A stretch of DNA of 64,000 bases from SZUA-442 sp963753185 (GCA_963753185.1 CAVWBO010000007.1:1054001-1118000), one strand, 5' to 3'. Shown: positions 25,952-33,962, counted from the first letter of the stretch. Numbers and translations are program-made. The notes: generated by a model not told the origin, from the letters alone.

Positions 25952-26005
25952 GGCAACCCACTCCGGCCTGTCGGGATATCCGGGACCTGTCGGTACGATT
26001 TCCGT

Positions 26006-26872
26006 ATGAACAACGTCAAGACGGCTGCGCTGCTCGGGTTCCTGGGCGCGCTCTTCGTTTCGCTCGGCTTCCTGCTCGGCGGCTCCCAGGGGGCACTCTT
26101 TGCCCTGGGGTTCGCGGTGCTGTTCAACTTCGGCATGTACTTCTTCTCGGACAAGATCGCCCTCAAGGCTTCGCGGGCCCGCCCGCTCGATCCGCTCGAG
26201 CTCCCGAACGTCCACTCGATCGTCTCTTCCCTCGCCCAGCGCCAGAACATGCCGATGCCCGCGCTCTACGTCATCGATTCACCCCAACCCAACGCATTCG
26301 CCACCGGACGGAGCCCACGACATGCAGCCGTGGCGGTCACGACGGGCATCGTGGAGGTCCTCGACATCCGCGAACTGGAGGGCGTGCTCGCCCATGAGCT
26401 CTCGCACGTCAAGAACCGCGACATCCTGATCGCGACGGTCGCTGCGACCATCGCAGCCGCCCTGACCTTCCTCGCACGCATGGCGTTCTGGTCGAATCTC
26501 GGAGGTAGGCGGGGGAATGACAACCCGATCGCTGGCATCGTCGGGCTCATCTCGATGATCGTCGCCCCACTTGCGGCAGCACTCATCCAGATGGCGATCA
26601 GCCGTGCACGCGAGTTCGAGGCGGATCGCGATGGCGCTGCGTCAACCGGGTCGCCGCTCGCCCTTGCATCGGCGCTCGACAAGATCGCCGCGGGGACCGC
26701 CCGTCACCCCATGCAAGTCAATCCAGCCGTGTCCCAGCTCTTCATCGACGATCCGCTCAAGGCGTTCGGTCCCCGCTCGCGCCAGGGCCAGTTCTCGAAG
26801 ATGTTTTCGACGCATCCGCCGGTCCACGAGCGCATCGAGCGGCTCCAGCAGATGGCGAGCGGGATCTACTGA
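26006..26872 (+). CDS. htpX: HtpX family membrane zinc metalloprotease
   Basis: 288 residues, M48B peptidase. Two N-terminal helices, the zinc-binding HELSH at 130-134, two further helices, and EFEAD (about 203-207) supplying the third zinc ligand. The ending HPPVHERIERLQ is typical. It degrades damaged membrane proteins with the active site on the cytoplasmic side. Good ATG with its own upstream gap of 54 bases. Converges on the cyclase remnant with almost no gap. Confidence 0.93.
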   Translation: MNNVKTAALLGFLGALFVSLGFLLGGSQGALFALGFAVLFNFGMYFFSDKIALKASRARPLDPLELPNVHSIVSSLAQRQNMPMPALYVIDSPQPNAFATGRSPRHAAVAVTTGIVEVLDIRELEGVLAHELSHVKNRDILIATVAATIAAALTFLARMAFWSNLGGRRGNDNPIAGIVGLISMIVAPLAAALIQMAISRAREFEADRDGAASTGSPLALASALDKIAAGTARHPMQVNPAVSQLFIDDPLKAFGPRSRQGQFSKMFSTHPPVHERIERLQQMASGIY

Positions 26873-26873
26873 C

Positions 26874-27460
26874 CTACCCGAGGGACGTGACCTCGAACAG
26901 CTGCCATGACCCAGGCACGCCCTTGAGCTCGACCGACCCGCACGCCTCGAACTCGATCCCCGAACCGACGACGAGGTCCTTCACGGTGCTCGACACCATG
27001 ACCCCGCCCCGTGACGCCTGATCCATCACACGAGACGCGATATGCATCCCGAGGCCGCCCGCCCTCGGTATCGCCGTAGACCACAGCCCTCTCGGAATCC
27101 GCAGCGTCGAGGACGGAGACCACGTCGTCCACGTTCCCCTCCAGGGGCAGCCACATGGAACGGTCGGGGACCGGGTCGCTCACCCCCGATCCCAACATGT
27201 CGAATTGGATCACCCTGCCCATGTCGCCGAGCCTGTCGAGGAAGCGCACCGCCGTCGGCTCGTCCCACACGGCGTCGAGGTTCGTGATGGCGCCCGTGAT
27301 GAACATGATGTCGCGATCTTCCCGAACCGAACGCCTGGTAGGCGAGGTACCCATGCGGTGTCGCGACATATCGGGTTTCGAGTCGCCCGAGGTGACTGTA
27401 CGAGGACGGCTGCACTCGATCCACGCTAGCTGTGTCCGATCGAGGTTCGTTGCTCGGCAC
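26874..27460 (-). pseudogene. Remnant of an alpha/beta-hydrolase/nucleotide-cyclase fusion gene
   Basis: GTG at 27460 begins a protein whose first part reads YVATPHGYLAYQAFGSG. One extra base shifts the frame to DRDIMFITGAITNLDAVWDE and then RVIQFDMLGSGVSDPVP, the N-terminal half of an alpha/beta hydrolase of the type fused to class III adenylate cyclases. After AVVYGDTEGG the frame changes again and jumps to GLGMHIASRVMDQASRGGV, then FEACGSVELKGVPGSWQLFEV and a stop at 26874, the C-terminal end of a cyclase domain. The rest of the hydrolase and the catalytic core of the cyclase are missing, so a large internal deletion removed most of the gene. It cannot encode an active enzyme. Confidence 0.75.
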
Positions 27461-27514
27461 CTGTCGCTAATCTCCGTCTGCCCCGGGAGCCGCCGTCGAC
27501 GCCCGAGGCACACT

Positions 27515-27597
27515 GCCGGGATACCCAAGCGGCCAAAGGGAGCAGACTGTAAATCTGTCGGCTATCGCCTTCGGAGGTTCGAATCCTTCTCCCGGCA
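27515..27597 (+). tRNA. tRNA-Tyr (GTA)
   Basis: Acceptor GCCGGGA pairs with TCCCGGC, discriminator A. The anticodon loop CTGTAAA gives GTA. The long variable arm is as expected for bacterial tRNA-Tyr, and the T-loop is TTCGAAT. The CCA end is not encoded. Confidence 0.93.
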
Positions 27598-27640
27598 CGA
27601 ACGAGGTCGATAGCCTCGCTCACAGCTGGAAGACGTGCCT

Positions 27641-27714
27641 GCCGGTTAACAGCTCAGTGGTAGAGCACCTCCATGGTAAGGAGGGGGTCCCGAGTTCGAA
27701 TCTCGGAGGAGGCT
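27641..27714 (+). tRNA. tRNA-Thr (GGT), with an aberrant 5' acceptor strand
   Basis: D-arm GCTCAGTGGTAGAGC, anticodon stem CCTCC/GGAGG with loop ATGGTAA (anticodon GGT), and T-arm CCGAG-TTCGAAT-CTCGG are all canonical. The 3' acceptor strand AGGAGGC followed by T and CCA predicts a 5' strand GCCTCCT, but the sequence reads GCCTGCCGGTTAACAGCTC. The 5' strand therefore does not pair properly and the junction to the D-arm is too long. 5' end is uncertain (27637 or 27641). Either a damaged/pseudo tRNA or sequence error. Confidence 0.65.
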
Positions 27715-27718
27715 CCAC

Positions 27719-27772
27719 CGTTCTTGCGTAACTGGGTTCCACGCATAGGTGGAACCCAGTTACGCAAGAACG
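27719..27772. repeat. Perfect 24-bp inverted repeat (hairpin) behind tRNA-Thr
   Basis: Two perfectly complementary 24-base arms (27719-27742 and 27749-27772) around a 6-base loop GCATAG. The left arm starts CGTTCTTGCGTAACTGGG. No T-run follows, so it is not a textbook intrinsic terminator, though such a stem could stop RNA polymerase in a GC-rich genome. It begins two bases after the CCA of the tRNA-Thr. Confidence 0.85.
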
Positions 27773-27843
27773 CAGACCGAGGCTCAGGTGACGTGGATGT
27801 GCTTCGACTAGGTTCGGTGCTCACGTCGGCATAGGAGAGGTTC

Positions 27844-28761
27844 GTGGACCGCGTCAAGCTCGGGTTTGTGTTGGAGGTCTGGGAGGATCCGACGATCGGG
27901 TACGTGCCTCGATGGTCAGGGATCCGTCGCCAGGCGAGGCTGGCCGAGCAGGCCGGCTTCGACACGGTCTGGGTCGCGGACGAGCTCCAGTGGGAGTCCG
28001 ACGCACAGGATGGCCCGATGGGCTTCTGGGAATGCGTGGCCATGATCGGCGCCGTCGCTGCCTCCACGGAACGGGTCGAGGTAGGTACCTGGGTGCTGTC
28101 GGCCCTGCACAGGAATCCGGCGTTGACCGGACGCGTCGCCGAGACGCTCTCGGAGATCAGTGGGGGCCGATTCATCCTCGGATTCGGCTCGGGGCACGCG
28201 GGCAGACAGGGCGAGGCGTTTGGGTTTCCCCTCGATTACACCGTATCGCGCTACGAGGAGGCGCTCGCGATCCTCGTTGCGTTGCGCACTGCCGGCGAGT
28301 CGACGTTCGATGGATCTTTCCACTCCGCCAAGGGCGTCATCATGACGCCGCGCCCCGAAGGGCCGCCATCGATCCCCCTCATGCTTGGGGGTCACAAACC
28401 TCGGACCATGCGTCTCGCGGTACAGCATGCCGACATTTGGAGCGCTTTCGCCACCACCAGCAGTCAGCCGGAGGCCTTCACCGACCTCATCGCTCAGGTC
28501 GATGCGATCTGTGAGGACCTCGGGCGGGATCCTGCCACGCTGGGAAGGTCGATCGGGGTCGCCGTGACCCCACCGGGAGAGGAGCCAGTCGGCATCCTTG
28601 CGGCTGATGACCCGATTCGGGGATCGCTCGATCAGATCGTGGACGCGCTGTCCCGGTTCGAGGAGATGGGCTGCACGCGCCTGGAGATCATCGCGGCGTG
28701 CAGTCCTGATCACGCCATCGAAGGGCTTGCACCAGTCCTGGATGCCCTTCGGCGCGGCTGA
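27844..28761 (+). CDS. LLM-class (F420/FMN-dependent) oxidoreductase
   Basis: 305-residue bacterial-luciferase-like TIM barrel. Typical segments: ARLAEQAGFDTVWVADE, RVEVGTWVLSALHRNPA, LSEISGGRFILGFGSGH and PLMLGGHKPRTMRLA. In actinobacteria most relatives use F420, but FMN cannot be excluded. GTG start with AGGAGAGG upstream. Stands alone between the tRNA/hairpin region and the tRNA-Met/tuf transcript. Substrate unknown. Confidence 0.87.
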   Translation: MDRVKLGFVLEVWEDPTIGYVPRWSGIRRQARLAEQAGFDTVWVADELQWESDAQDGPMGFWECVAMIGAVAASTERVEVGTWVLSALHRNPALTGRVAETLSEISGGRFILGFGSGHAGRQGEAFGFPLDYTVSRYEEALAILVALRTAGESTFDGSFHSAKGVIMTPRPEGPPSIPLMLGGHKPRTMRLAVQHADIWSAFATTSSQPEAFTDLIAQVDAICEDLGRDPATLGRSIGVAVTPPGEEPVGILAADDPIRGSLDQIVDALSRFEEMGCTRLEIIAACSPDHAIEGLAPVLDALRRG

Positions 28762-28778
28762 GAACGCGAACGCTCCGA

Positions 28779-28809
28779 TTGCGTGAGTACGAGGGCTCGC
28801 ATCTATACT
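28779..28809 (+). promoter_or_regulatory. Promoter candidate for tRNA-Met/tuf-1
   Basis: TTGCGT, 19-bp spacer, TATACT. The same TATACT -10 occurs before tRNA-Trp (32.4 kb) and rpsL (51.7 kb). Located 120 bases before tRNA-Met. Confidence 0.45.
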
Positions 28810-28928
28810 CGCATCCGGCTTCCAGCCCTCTGTTCCACCTCAGTTCGTGGTGCTCGGGGTGCCGGTACGGCGGGGGAGTCGGATCGGCCGACGGCCGATC
28901 CGGTACCGCGTGAGCGGTGCGCGCATAC

Positions 28929-29002
28929 GGCGGCGTAGCTCAGTCGGTAAGAGCGCTCGACTCATAATCGAGAGGTCGGCAGTTCAAGTCTGCCCGCCGC
29001 TA
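28929..29002 (+). tRNA. tRNA-Met (CAT)
   Basis: Acceptor GGCGGCG pairs with CGCCGCT (one G-U), discriminator A. D-arm GCTC...GAGC, anticodon loop CTCATAA giving CAT, T-arm GGCAG-TTCAAGT-CTGCC. No initiator-type C1:A72 mismatch, so elongator Met is most likely; a lysidine-modified tRNA-Ile2 cannot be fully excluded. Ends about 50 bases before tuf-1, probably co-transcribed. Confidence 0.9.
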
Positions 29003-29049
29003 CGCACGGGCACATGCCAGGCAATACACATCGGGTTCCGGGAGGACCA

Positions 29050-30288
29050 CACCATGGCGAAAGCGAAGTTTGAGCGGACGAAGCCGCATGTGAATGTTGG
29101 GACGATGGGTCATATTGATCATGGGAAGACGACGTTGACGGCGGCGATTACGAAGACGTTGGCTGATGCTGGTGTTGGGTCGTCTGCGTTTACGGCGTTT
29201 GATGATATTGATAAGGCGCCGGAGGAGCGTGAGCGGGGGATCACGATTGCGATTGCTCATGTGGAGTATGAGACGGTGAATCGTCATTATGCGCATGTGG
29301 ATATGCCGGGTCATGCGGATTATGTGAAGAACATGATTACGGGTGCGGCGCAGGTGGATGGCGCGATTTTGGTGGTGTCTGCTGCTGATGGTCCGATGCC
29401 TCAGACGCGTGAGCATGTGTTGTTGGCGCGTCAGGTTGGTGTGCCGGCGATTGTGGTGTTCATGAACAAGGTGGACATGGTTGATGATGACGAGCTGCTC
29501 GATTTGGTCGAGTTGGAGGTTCGTGATCTGTTGAATGAGTATGAGTTCCCTGGTGATGATGTGCCGGTGGTGCGTGGGTCTGCGTTGAAGGCGTTGGAGG
29601 GTGATGCGGAGGGTGCTGCGCAGGTGATGGAGTTGATGGACGCGGTTGATGCGTATATCCCTGAGCCTGTGCGTGAGACGGATAAGCCGTTTGCGATGCC
29701 GATTGAGGATGTGTTTTCGATTACGGGTCGTGGGACGGTGGTGACGGGCCGTATTGAGCAGGGTGTGTTGAAGGTGGGGGATCAGGTCGAGATTGTCGGT
29801 TTGCGTGATCTCCAGACGACGACGTGTACGGGGATTGAGATGTTCCGCAAGCTTCTTGATGAGGGGCGTGCTGGGGACAATGTCGGTCTTCTTCTTCGTG
29901 GTATTGGGAAGGATGATGTGGAGCGGGGTCAGGTGGTTGCTGCTCCGAAGTCGATTACGCCGCATACCGATTTCGAGGCGAATGTGTACATCTTGACGAA
30001 GAATGAGGGTGGTCGTCATAACCCGTTCTTTGATGGGTATCGGCCTCAGTTCTATTTCCGGACGACGGATGTCACGGGTGAGGTGAAGTTGCCTGAGGGC
30101 ACTGAGATGGTGATGCCTGGTGACAATACGGAGATGACGGTGAAGTTGGGTAAGCCGATCGCGATGGATGAGGGTTTGCGGTTCGCGATTCGTGAGGGTG
30201 GCCGTACGGTGGGTGCTGGTCGTGTCACGAAGATCTTGGCCTGAACGTAGAACTCGTAACAACGAAGTGAGTGAGTAAGACATGGCAA
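29050..30288 (+). repeat. tuf duplication block, copy 1 (matches 54880-56118)
   Basis: 1,239-bp direct repeat with a single mismatch (29461 C versus 55291 T). It starts four bases before the tuf ATG and runs 44 bases past the stop, through the first two codons of the next gene. Identity stops abruptly on both sides, the signature of ongoing gene conversion. Confidence 0.95.
29054..30244 (+). CDS. tuf: Elongation factor Tu, copy 1
   Basis: 396-residue GTPase delivering aminoacyl-tRNA to the ribosome. G1 GHIDHGKTT, DxxG as DMPGHAD, NKxD as NKVDM and SALKALEG are all intact, as are the beta-barrel domains 2 and 3. ATG with GGGAGGA upstream. The gene is odd at DNA level: it uses TTG for Leu, GAT for Asp, CGT for Arg and ATT for Ile, whereas every neighbour prefers CTC, GAC, CGC and ATC. 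It is identical to copy 2 except one synonymous C/T at 29461. Followed by rpmG. Confidence 0.98.
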   Translation: MAKAKFERTKPHVNVGTMGHIDHGKTTLTAAITKTLADAGVGSSAFTAFDDIDKAPEERERGITIAIAHVEYETVNRHYAHVDMPGHADYVKNMITGAAQVDGAILVVSAADGPMPQTREHVLLARQVGVPAIVVFMNKVDMVDDDELLDLVELEVRDLLNEYEFPGDDVPVVRGSALKALEGDAEGAAQVMELMDAVDAYIPEPVRETDKPFAMPIEDVFSITGRGTVVTGRIEQGVLKVGDQVEIVGLRDLQTTTCTGIEMFRKLLDEGRAGDNVGLLLRGIGKDDVERGQVVAAPKSITPHTDFEANVYILTKNEGGRHNPFFDGYRPQFYFRTTDVTGEVKLPEGTEMVMPGDNTEMTVKLGKPIAMDEGLRFAIREGGRTVGAGRVTKILA

Positions 30289-30443
30289 GTGACAAGAGAC
30301 CGCCGATCACGCTCGCATGCGAGTCGTGCAAGCGGCGCAACTACGTCACCACGAAGAGCAAGACGAACACGAGGGAACGCCTCGAGCTCAAGAAGTTCTG
30401 CAAGTGGTGCCGCACATCGACGCCGCATCGCGAGACGCGGTAG
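30282..30443 (+). CDS. rpmG: 50S ribosomal protein L33
   Basis: 53 residues. The zinc-binding form: CESC near residue 13 and CKWC near residue 40, with RRNYVTTKSKTNTRERLELKKFC between. The ATG is the last part of the tuf duplication block, so its upstream region is the same as that of rpsJ. Followed by a strong terminator. Confidence 0.95.
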   Translation: MASDKRPPITLACESCKRRNYVTTKSKTNTRERLELKKFCKWCRTSTPHRETR

Positions 30444-30466
30444 TCACCTGCCGCAGATGCACACGG

Positions 30467-30496
30467 AGGGAGCCGATCGATGGATCGGCTCCCTTT
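30467..30496 (+). terminator. Intrinsic terminator after rpmG
   Basis: Perfect 12-bp stem AGGGAGCCGATC / GATCGGCTCCCT with a GATG loop, followed by TTTCG. Ends the tRNA-Met-tuf-rpmG transcript. Confidence 0.8.
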
Positions 30497-30533
30497 CGTC
30501 GCGGTGATCTTGACGGGCGTGCCCGCGATGTGA

Positions 30534-31385
30534 GTGCCGGTAGTGTTCCATCCGATGCTCGATGACCTGAAGTCCCCGCTCGATCTCGTGGATGCCCGCC
30601 TCGGGCCCGTCGACATCGCGATCACAGGGGACCGGATCGAGTTCTTCGTCGACGCCACCGGCGACGATCCCGATCGGTGGGTCGATACCGCACCACCGGG
30701 GTTCGCGTCCGTCCTGCTGTTCGGGGTCGCCGACCTGTTCCTGTACCACCCGAAGGTCGTTCCGTTCACGGCGACGCTGCTGCACCTCGACCAGTCCTTC
30801 ACCTACCGGGCGCCGATGAGGGCGGGGACGGTCATCACGATGGAAGGCACGATCACCAGGGTCCGCGAACGCAACGGATCGTTCTTCGTCACGTTCGACG
30901 CCGAGGGCACCGACGAGTCGGGTTTGGTCGTGACCTCGTCCTCGACGTTCGTCCTGTCCGATGTGCCGGCGGCCGCTCCGGACGCCGAGTTGACGGAGCC
31001 AGCTGTGCGGGACAAGGGCTTCGACTCGGGGGATCGTCGCTCCGCGAGCCGCCATGACCTCGTTCGATACGCAGCGGCCACACGGGATTTCAATCCGCTC
31101 CACTGGGATCACGAGGTCGCCGTCGCAGCCGGACTCCCGGGCACCGTCGTTCATGGGCTCCTGATGTACGCGTGGATGGCCCAGGCGGCGTCCTCCGATA
31201 CCGGTGGAGCGCCGATCACCGGCGCGAGGATCCGATTCAGGTCCGCGTTGCATCCGGGCGAGCAGGCGTCGATCCGTACGGTGCGAGATGGCGACGATGT
31301 GGCCGTCGAGGTGGTGCGAGATGCCACCATCCTCGTCTCCGGGACGGCTAGCGTTGGCCGCTCCCCGGCCACGAACGCGGAGTAA
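30534..31385 (+). CDS. MaoC-like (R)-hydratase with FAS1-type N-terminal hotdog domain (HadA/HadB-like)
   Basis: 283 residues, two hotdog domains. The N-terminal half resembles the MaoC-dehydratase-associated domain (HadA-like). The C-terminal half carries the hydratase motif YAAATRDFNPLHWDHEVAV followed by LPGTVVHGLL, with the catalytic Asp and His (HadB-like). It probably dehydrates 3-hydroxyacyl thioesters. In mycobacteria hadA-hadB-hadC lie at the same spot, between rpmG and tRNA-Trp/secE, so this is a single-gene fusion version. Start uncertain: GTG 30534, GTG 30543 or ATG 30555; none has a clear ribosome site. Confidence 0.82.
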   Translation: MPVVFHPMLDDLKSPLDLVDARLGPVDIAITGDRIEFFVDATGDDPDRWVDTAPPGFASVLLFGVADLFLYHPKVVPFTATLLHLDQSFTYRAPMRAGTVITMEGTITRVRERNGSFFVTFDAEGTDESGLVVTSSSTFVLSDVPAAAPDAELTEPAVRDKGFDSGDRRSASRHDLVRYAAATRDFNPLHWDHEVAVAAGLPGTVVHGLLMYAWMAQAASSDTGGAPITGARIRFRSALHPGEQASIRTVRDGDDVAVEVVRDATILVSGTASVGRSPATNAE

Positions 31386-31389
31386 CGGC

Positions 31390-31966
31390 ATGGAACGCGA
31401 ACGGGTCGTACCCATACGACCGGACGATCTCGTCGAGCGGGCACGAGCGGGTGACCGTGATGCCTTCGGCGAACTCGTGCGGATCCATCAACATGAGGTA
31501 TTCACGTTGGCCGTCAGGCTCGTCAATGACCGGGAACTCGCAGCGGATGTGACGCAGGATGCGTTCGTGCGCGGCATGGCGCGCCATGCCGAAGTTCCGT
31601 GGTGACGCGAAGTTCTCCACGTGGATCCACCGAATCACGGTCAACACGGCATGGACGCATCGCACGCGACGCAACCGGGTCAGGCTGGACCCCCTGGAGT
31701 CGCTTGCGGCCGAACCCGAGTCCACGTCCCTCGACCCGACGAGGGCGGGGGAGTCGGCGATCCTCGCGCCAACGATCGCCGACGCATTGGCATCTCTCTC
31801 ATCGTCGGTGCGCGCGGTGGTGGTCCTCAAGGACATCTATGACTGGAGTCACGCAGAGATCGCCGATCACCTCGACATCACCGTCACGGCGGCGAAGGTC
31901 CGCCTCCACCGCGGCCGCAAGGAGCTGCGAGAGAGCCTTCGCGGTTGGAGGGACGGATTCGAATGA
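31390..31966 (+). pseudogene. ECF sigma factor interrupted by a one-base frameshift
   Basis: ATG at 31390 (GGAG upstream) opens region 2: VERARAGDRDAFGELVRIHQ then AADVTQDAFVR. The frame then hits a stop at 31605. Removing one G at about 31576 joins it to AWRAMPKFRGDAKFSTWIHR and on to region 4, SVRAVVVLKDIYDWSHAEI followed by ITVTAAKVRLHRGRKEL, ending at 31966. The repaired protein has about 190 residues with both sigma regions intact. The following anti-sigma gene overlaps its stop. Either a sequence error or a recent inactivation; all conserved residues on both sides are kept, favouring error or very recent mutation. Confidence 0.85.
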
Positions 31967-32316
31967 ACATCCGATGCGTCCCTGTCGCTGCGACGTTGAC
32001 TGCTCGAGGCGAGTCCGGCCTCACCGACGCGATGAACAGGCATGTGTCGTCGTGCCTGCGATGCAGGGCTGAGCTATCGGATCACCGGGCGATCGAAGCG
32101 GAGTTGCAGCAGTTGCGTTCCTCCTCGTTCCCCGCGCCACCGGAGGTGTATCACAGGGTCATGGATGCGATCGGGCCATGGAGCGTGCCCGAGCCGGAGC
32201 GATCCCGTGATCACCGCGCCGCCATTGCCGCCGCGGCAGCGGTTGCGACTGCTGCAGCGACCGCCGCAGCGGGAACTGCCGTGCTGGTCCTGCGACATCG
32301 ACAACGCGCAGCCTGA
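31963..32316 (+). CDS. Zinc-type membrane anti-sigma factor
   Basis: 117 residues. HVSSCLRC is the H-x3-C-x2-C motif of zinc-associated anti-sigma domains; the N-terminal cysteine (IRCV) may be the fourth ligand. An alanine-rich hydrophobic helix near the C-terminus (AAAAVATAAATAAAGTAVLVL) would anchor it in the membrane. ATG overlaps the stop of the sigma gene (ATGA), the classical sigma/anti-sigma arrangement. Confidence 0.75.
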   Translation: MNIRCVPVAATLTARGESGLTDAMNRHVSSCLRCRAELSDHRAIEAELQQLRSSSFPAPPEVYHRVMDAIGPWSVPEPERSRDHRAAIAAAAAVATAAATAAAGTAVLVLRHRQRAA

Positions 32317-32414
32317 GCACCGGGGGCCACGGATCGGGCGATTCGCGGCGGGAATCCGGCCCATGGTCGACCCGCCACGGCGCGAATGGCGAGGGCCACA
32401 GCCCGGCGGGCAGG

Positions 32415-32444
32415 TTTACACTTCCCAAGAGGTGTACATATACT
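32415..32444 (+). promoter_or_regulatory. Promoter of tRNA-Trp / secE-nusG
   Basis: TTTACA, 18-bp spacer, TATACT, 27 bases before the mature tRNA-Trp. Good SigA-type match. Confidence 0.65.
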
Positions 32445-32471
32445 CCACGGCCGAGCCCATCGCGGGGCCGG

Positions 32472-32545
32472 AGGGGTGTAGCTCCAATTGGCAGAGCGCC
32501 GGTCTCCAAAACCGGATGTTGTGGGTTCGAGTCCCGCCACCCCTG
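32472..32545 (+). tRNA. tRNA-Trp (CCA)
   Basis: Acceptor AGGGGTG/CACCCCT, discriminator G, anticodon loop CTCCAAA (CCA), T-loop TTCGAGT. Position just before secE matches mycobacteria and many other actinobacteria. Confidence 0.94.
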
Positions 32546-32567
32546 CGAACTACTGAGGAGTAGGCAG

Positions 32568-32873
32568 TTGAACCGTGAGATGCGTCGCCTCCAGGCGAAG
32601 GAAGAAGAGCGCTCCAAGAAGCGACGCTCGGAAGGCCCGCGCACGTCCAAGAAGGCTCCGAACGCGGAGAAACCGAGCTTCATCGAGCGGACGAGGAAGT
32701 ACTTCCGCGAGGTGCGGTCCGAGATGAAGAAGGTGAACTGGCCCTCGCGCGAGGAGCTCACGACCTACACCATCGTCGTGTTCGGGATGACCACGGTCCT
32801 CACCCTCATCGTGTTCGGCATGGACTGGGCATTCAACAAGGCCGTCCTCTCGGTACTGGATGCGATCACCTGA
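32568..32873 (+). CDS. secE: Preprotein translocase subunit SecE
   Basis: 101 residues. A charged N-terminal stretch of about 45 residues, then RKYFREVRSEMKKVNWPSREEL, the amphipathic helix and hinge of SecE, and a single transmembrane helix. Stabilises SecY. TTG start preferred because GAGGAG lies 7 bases upstream; ATG at codon 5 is the alternative. Overlaps nusG by one base. Confidence 0.92.
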   Translation: MNREMRRLQAKEEERSKKRRSEGPRTSKKAPNAEKPSFIERTRKYFREVRSEMKKVNWPSREELTTYTIVVFGMTTVLTLIVFGMDWAFNKAVLSVLDAIT

Positions 32874-33511
32874 TGGCAGAAGCAATCGAAGACATCGCAA
32901 CGGACGTGGACATCGCCGATGACATCGACGCGGAAGAGGCCGTCCCTGCCAAGCCCCTGAGCCCGTACGACCTTCCCGGCGCCTGGTACGTCGTTCACTC
33001 CTACTCCGGGTACGAGAACAAGGTAAAGGCGAACCTCGAGACCCGCGTCAGGTCAATGCACCTCGAGGACCGCGTGTTCGACGTCGTCATCCCGATGGAG
33101 GACGTCGTCGAGTACAAGAACGGCAAGAAGGTGACCGTCGAACGCAAGAAGTTCCCCGGGTACGTCCTCGTGCGCATGTACATGGACGACGACTCGTGGT
33201 ACGCCGTGCGCAACACCCCGAACGTCACAGGCTTCGTGGGATCGGGCACCAAGCCGAGTCCCCTTTCGCGCCGCGAGGTCGAACGCATCCTCGGCGTCGA
33301 GAAGGAAGAGGGCACGAAGAAGGACAAGCCGACCTTCAAGCCCGCATGGGAGGTCGGCGAGACCGTGCGCGTCGTCGAGGGCCCGTTCGCGGACTTCAAC
33401 GGTGTCATCGAGGACATCAACATCGACCAGTCGAAGGTGCGCGTGCTCGTCGACATCTTCGGGCGCGAGACGCCGGTCGAGTTGGGCTTCGACCAGATCA
33501 TCAAGTACTGA
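32873..33511 (+). CDS. nusG: Transcription termination/antitermination protein NusG
   Basis: 212 residues. An acidic N-terminal extension of about 30 residues (common in actinobacteria) precedes the NGN domain WYVVHSYSGYENKVKANL, with KKFPGYVLVRMYMDDDSWY. The C-terminal KOW domain is VGETVRVVEGPFADFNG. Binds RNA polymerase and couples it to the ribosome or Rho. Confidence 0.96.
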   Translation: MAEAIEDIATDVDIADDIDAEEAVPAKPLSPYDLPGAWYVVHSYSGYENKVKANLETRVRSMHLEDRVFDVVIPMEDVVEYKNGKKVTVERKKFPGYVLVRMYMDDDSWYAVRNTPNVTGFVGSGTKPSPLSRREVERILGVEKEEGTKKDKPTFKPAWEVGETVRVVEGPFADFNGVIEDINIDQSKVRVLVDIFGRETPVELGFDQIIKY

Positions 33512-33530
33512 TACAGCGAGGAATCCGAAC

Positions 33531-33962
33531 ATGGGCCGCAAGAGACTGATGACCGTGCTCAAGCTGCAGATCCCTGCAGGAGCAGCAAGCCCCGCCCCGC
33601 CGGTGGGGCCTGCGCTCGGCCAGCACGGCGTCAACATCATGGACTTCGTCCAGGCGTACAACACAGCAACGCAGGCACAGGCAGGCACGATCGTTCCGGT
33701 GGAGATCTCGATCTACGAGGATCGCTCGTTCACCTTCGTGACGAAGACGCCCCCGGCGGCCGTGCTGTTGCGACAGGCCGCGAGGATCGAGAAGGGTTCG
33801 GCCGTTCCGCACAAGGAGAAGGTCGGGTCCGTCACCAAGGCCCAGGTCCGCGAGATCGCCGAGACCAAGATGCCTGACCTCAACGCGAACGACATCGAGA
33901 ACGCGATGCTCATCATCGAGGGTACCGCCCGCTCGATGGGCCTCGACGTCGTGGACGCGTAG
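33531..33962 (+). CDS. rplK: 50S ribosomal protein L11
   Basis: 143 residues. KLQIPAGAASPAPPVGPALGQHG is the conserved N-terminal part that binds the GTPase-centre rRNA (thiostrepton site); the C-terminal RNA-binding domain ends GTARSMGLDV. GAGGA precedes the ATG. Confidence 0.97.
   Translation: MGRKRLMTVLKLQIPAGAASPAPPVGPALGQHGVNIMDFVQAYNTATQAQAGTIVPVEISIYEDRSFTFVTKTPPAAVLLRQAARIEKGSAVPHKEKVGSVTKAQVREIAETKMPDLNANDIENAMLIIEGTARSMGLDVVDA

Noticed and set aside
29000..30340. Long open frames on the minus strand across both tuf genes (446 and 444 codons)
   Set aside because: They arise because the T/G-ending codons of tuf exclude stops on the opposite strand; composition is Arg/His/Thr-rich without any known domain.
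32317..32414. Small gene between the anti-sigma gene and tRNA-Trp
   Set aside because: No start with ribosome site or coding-like codon pattern; the region reads as a promoter-bearing spacer.
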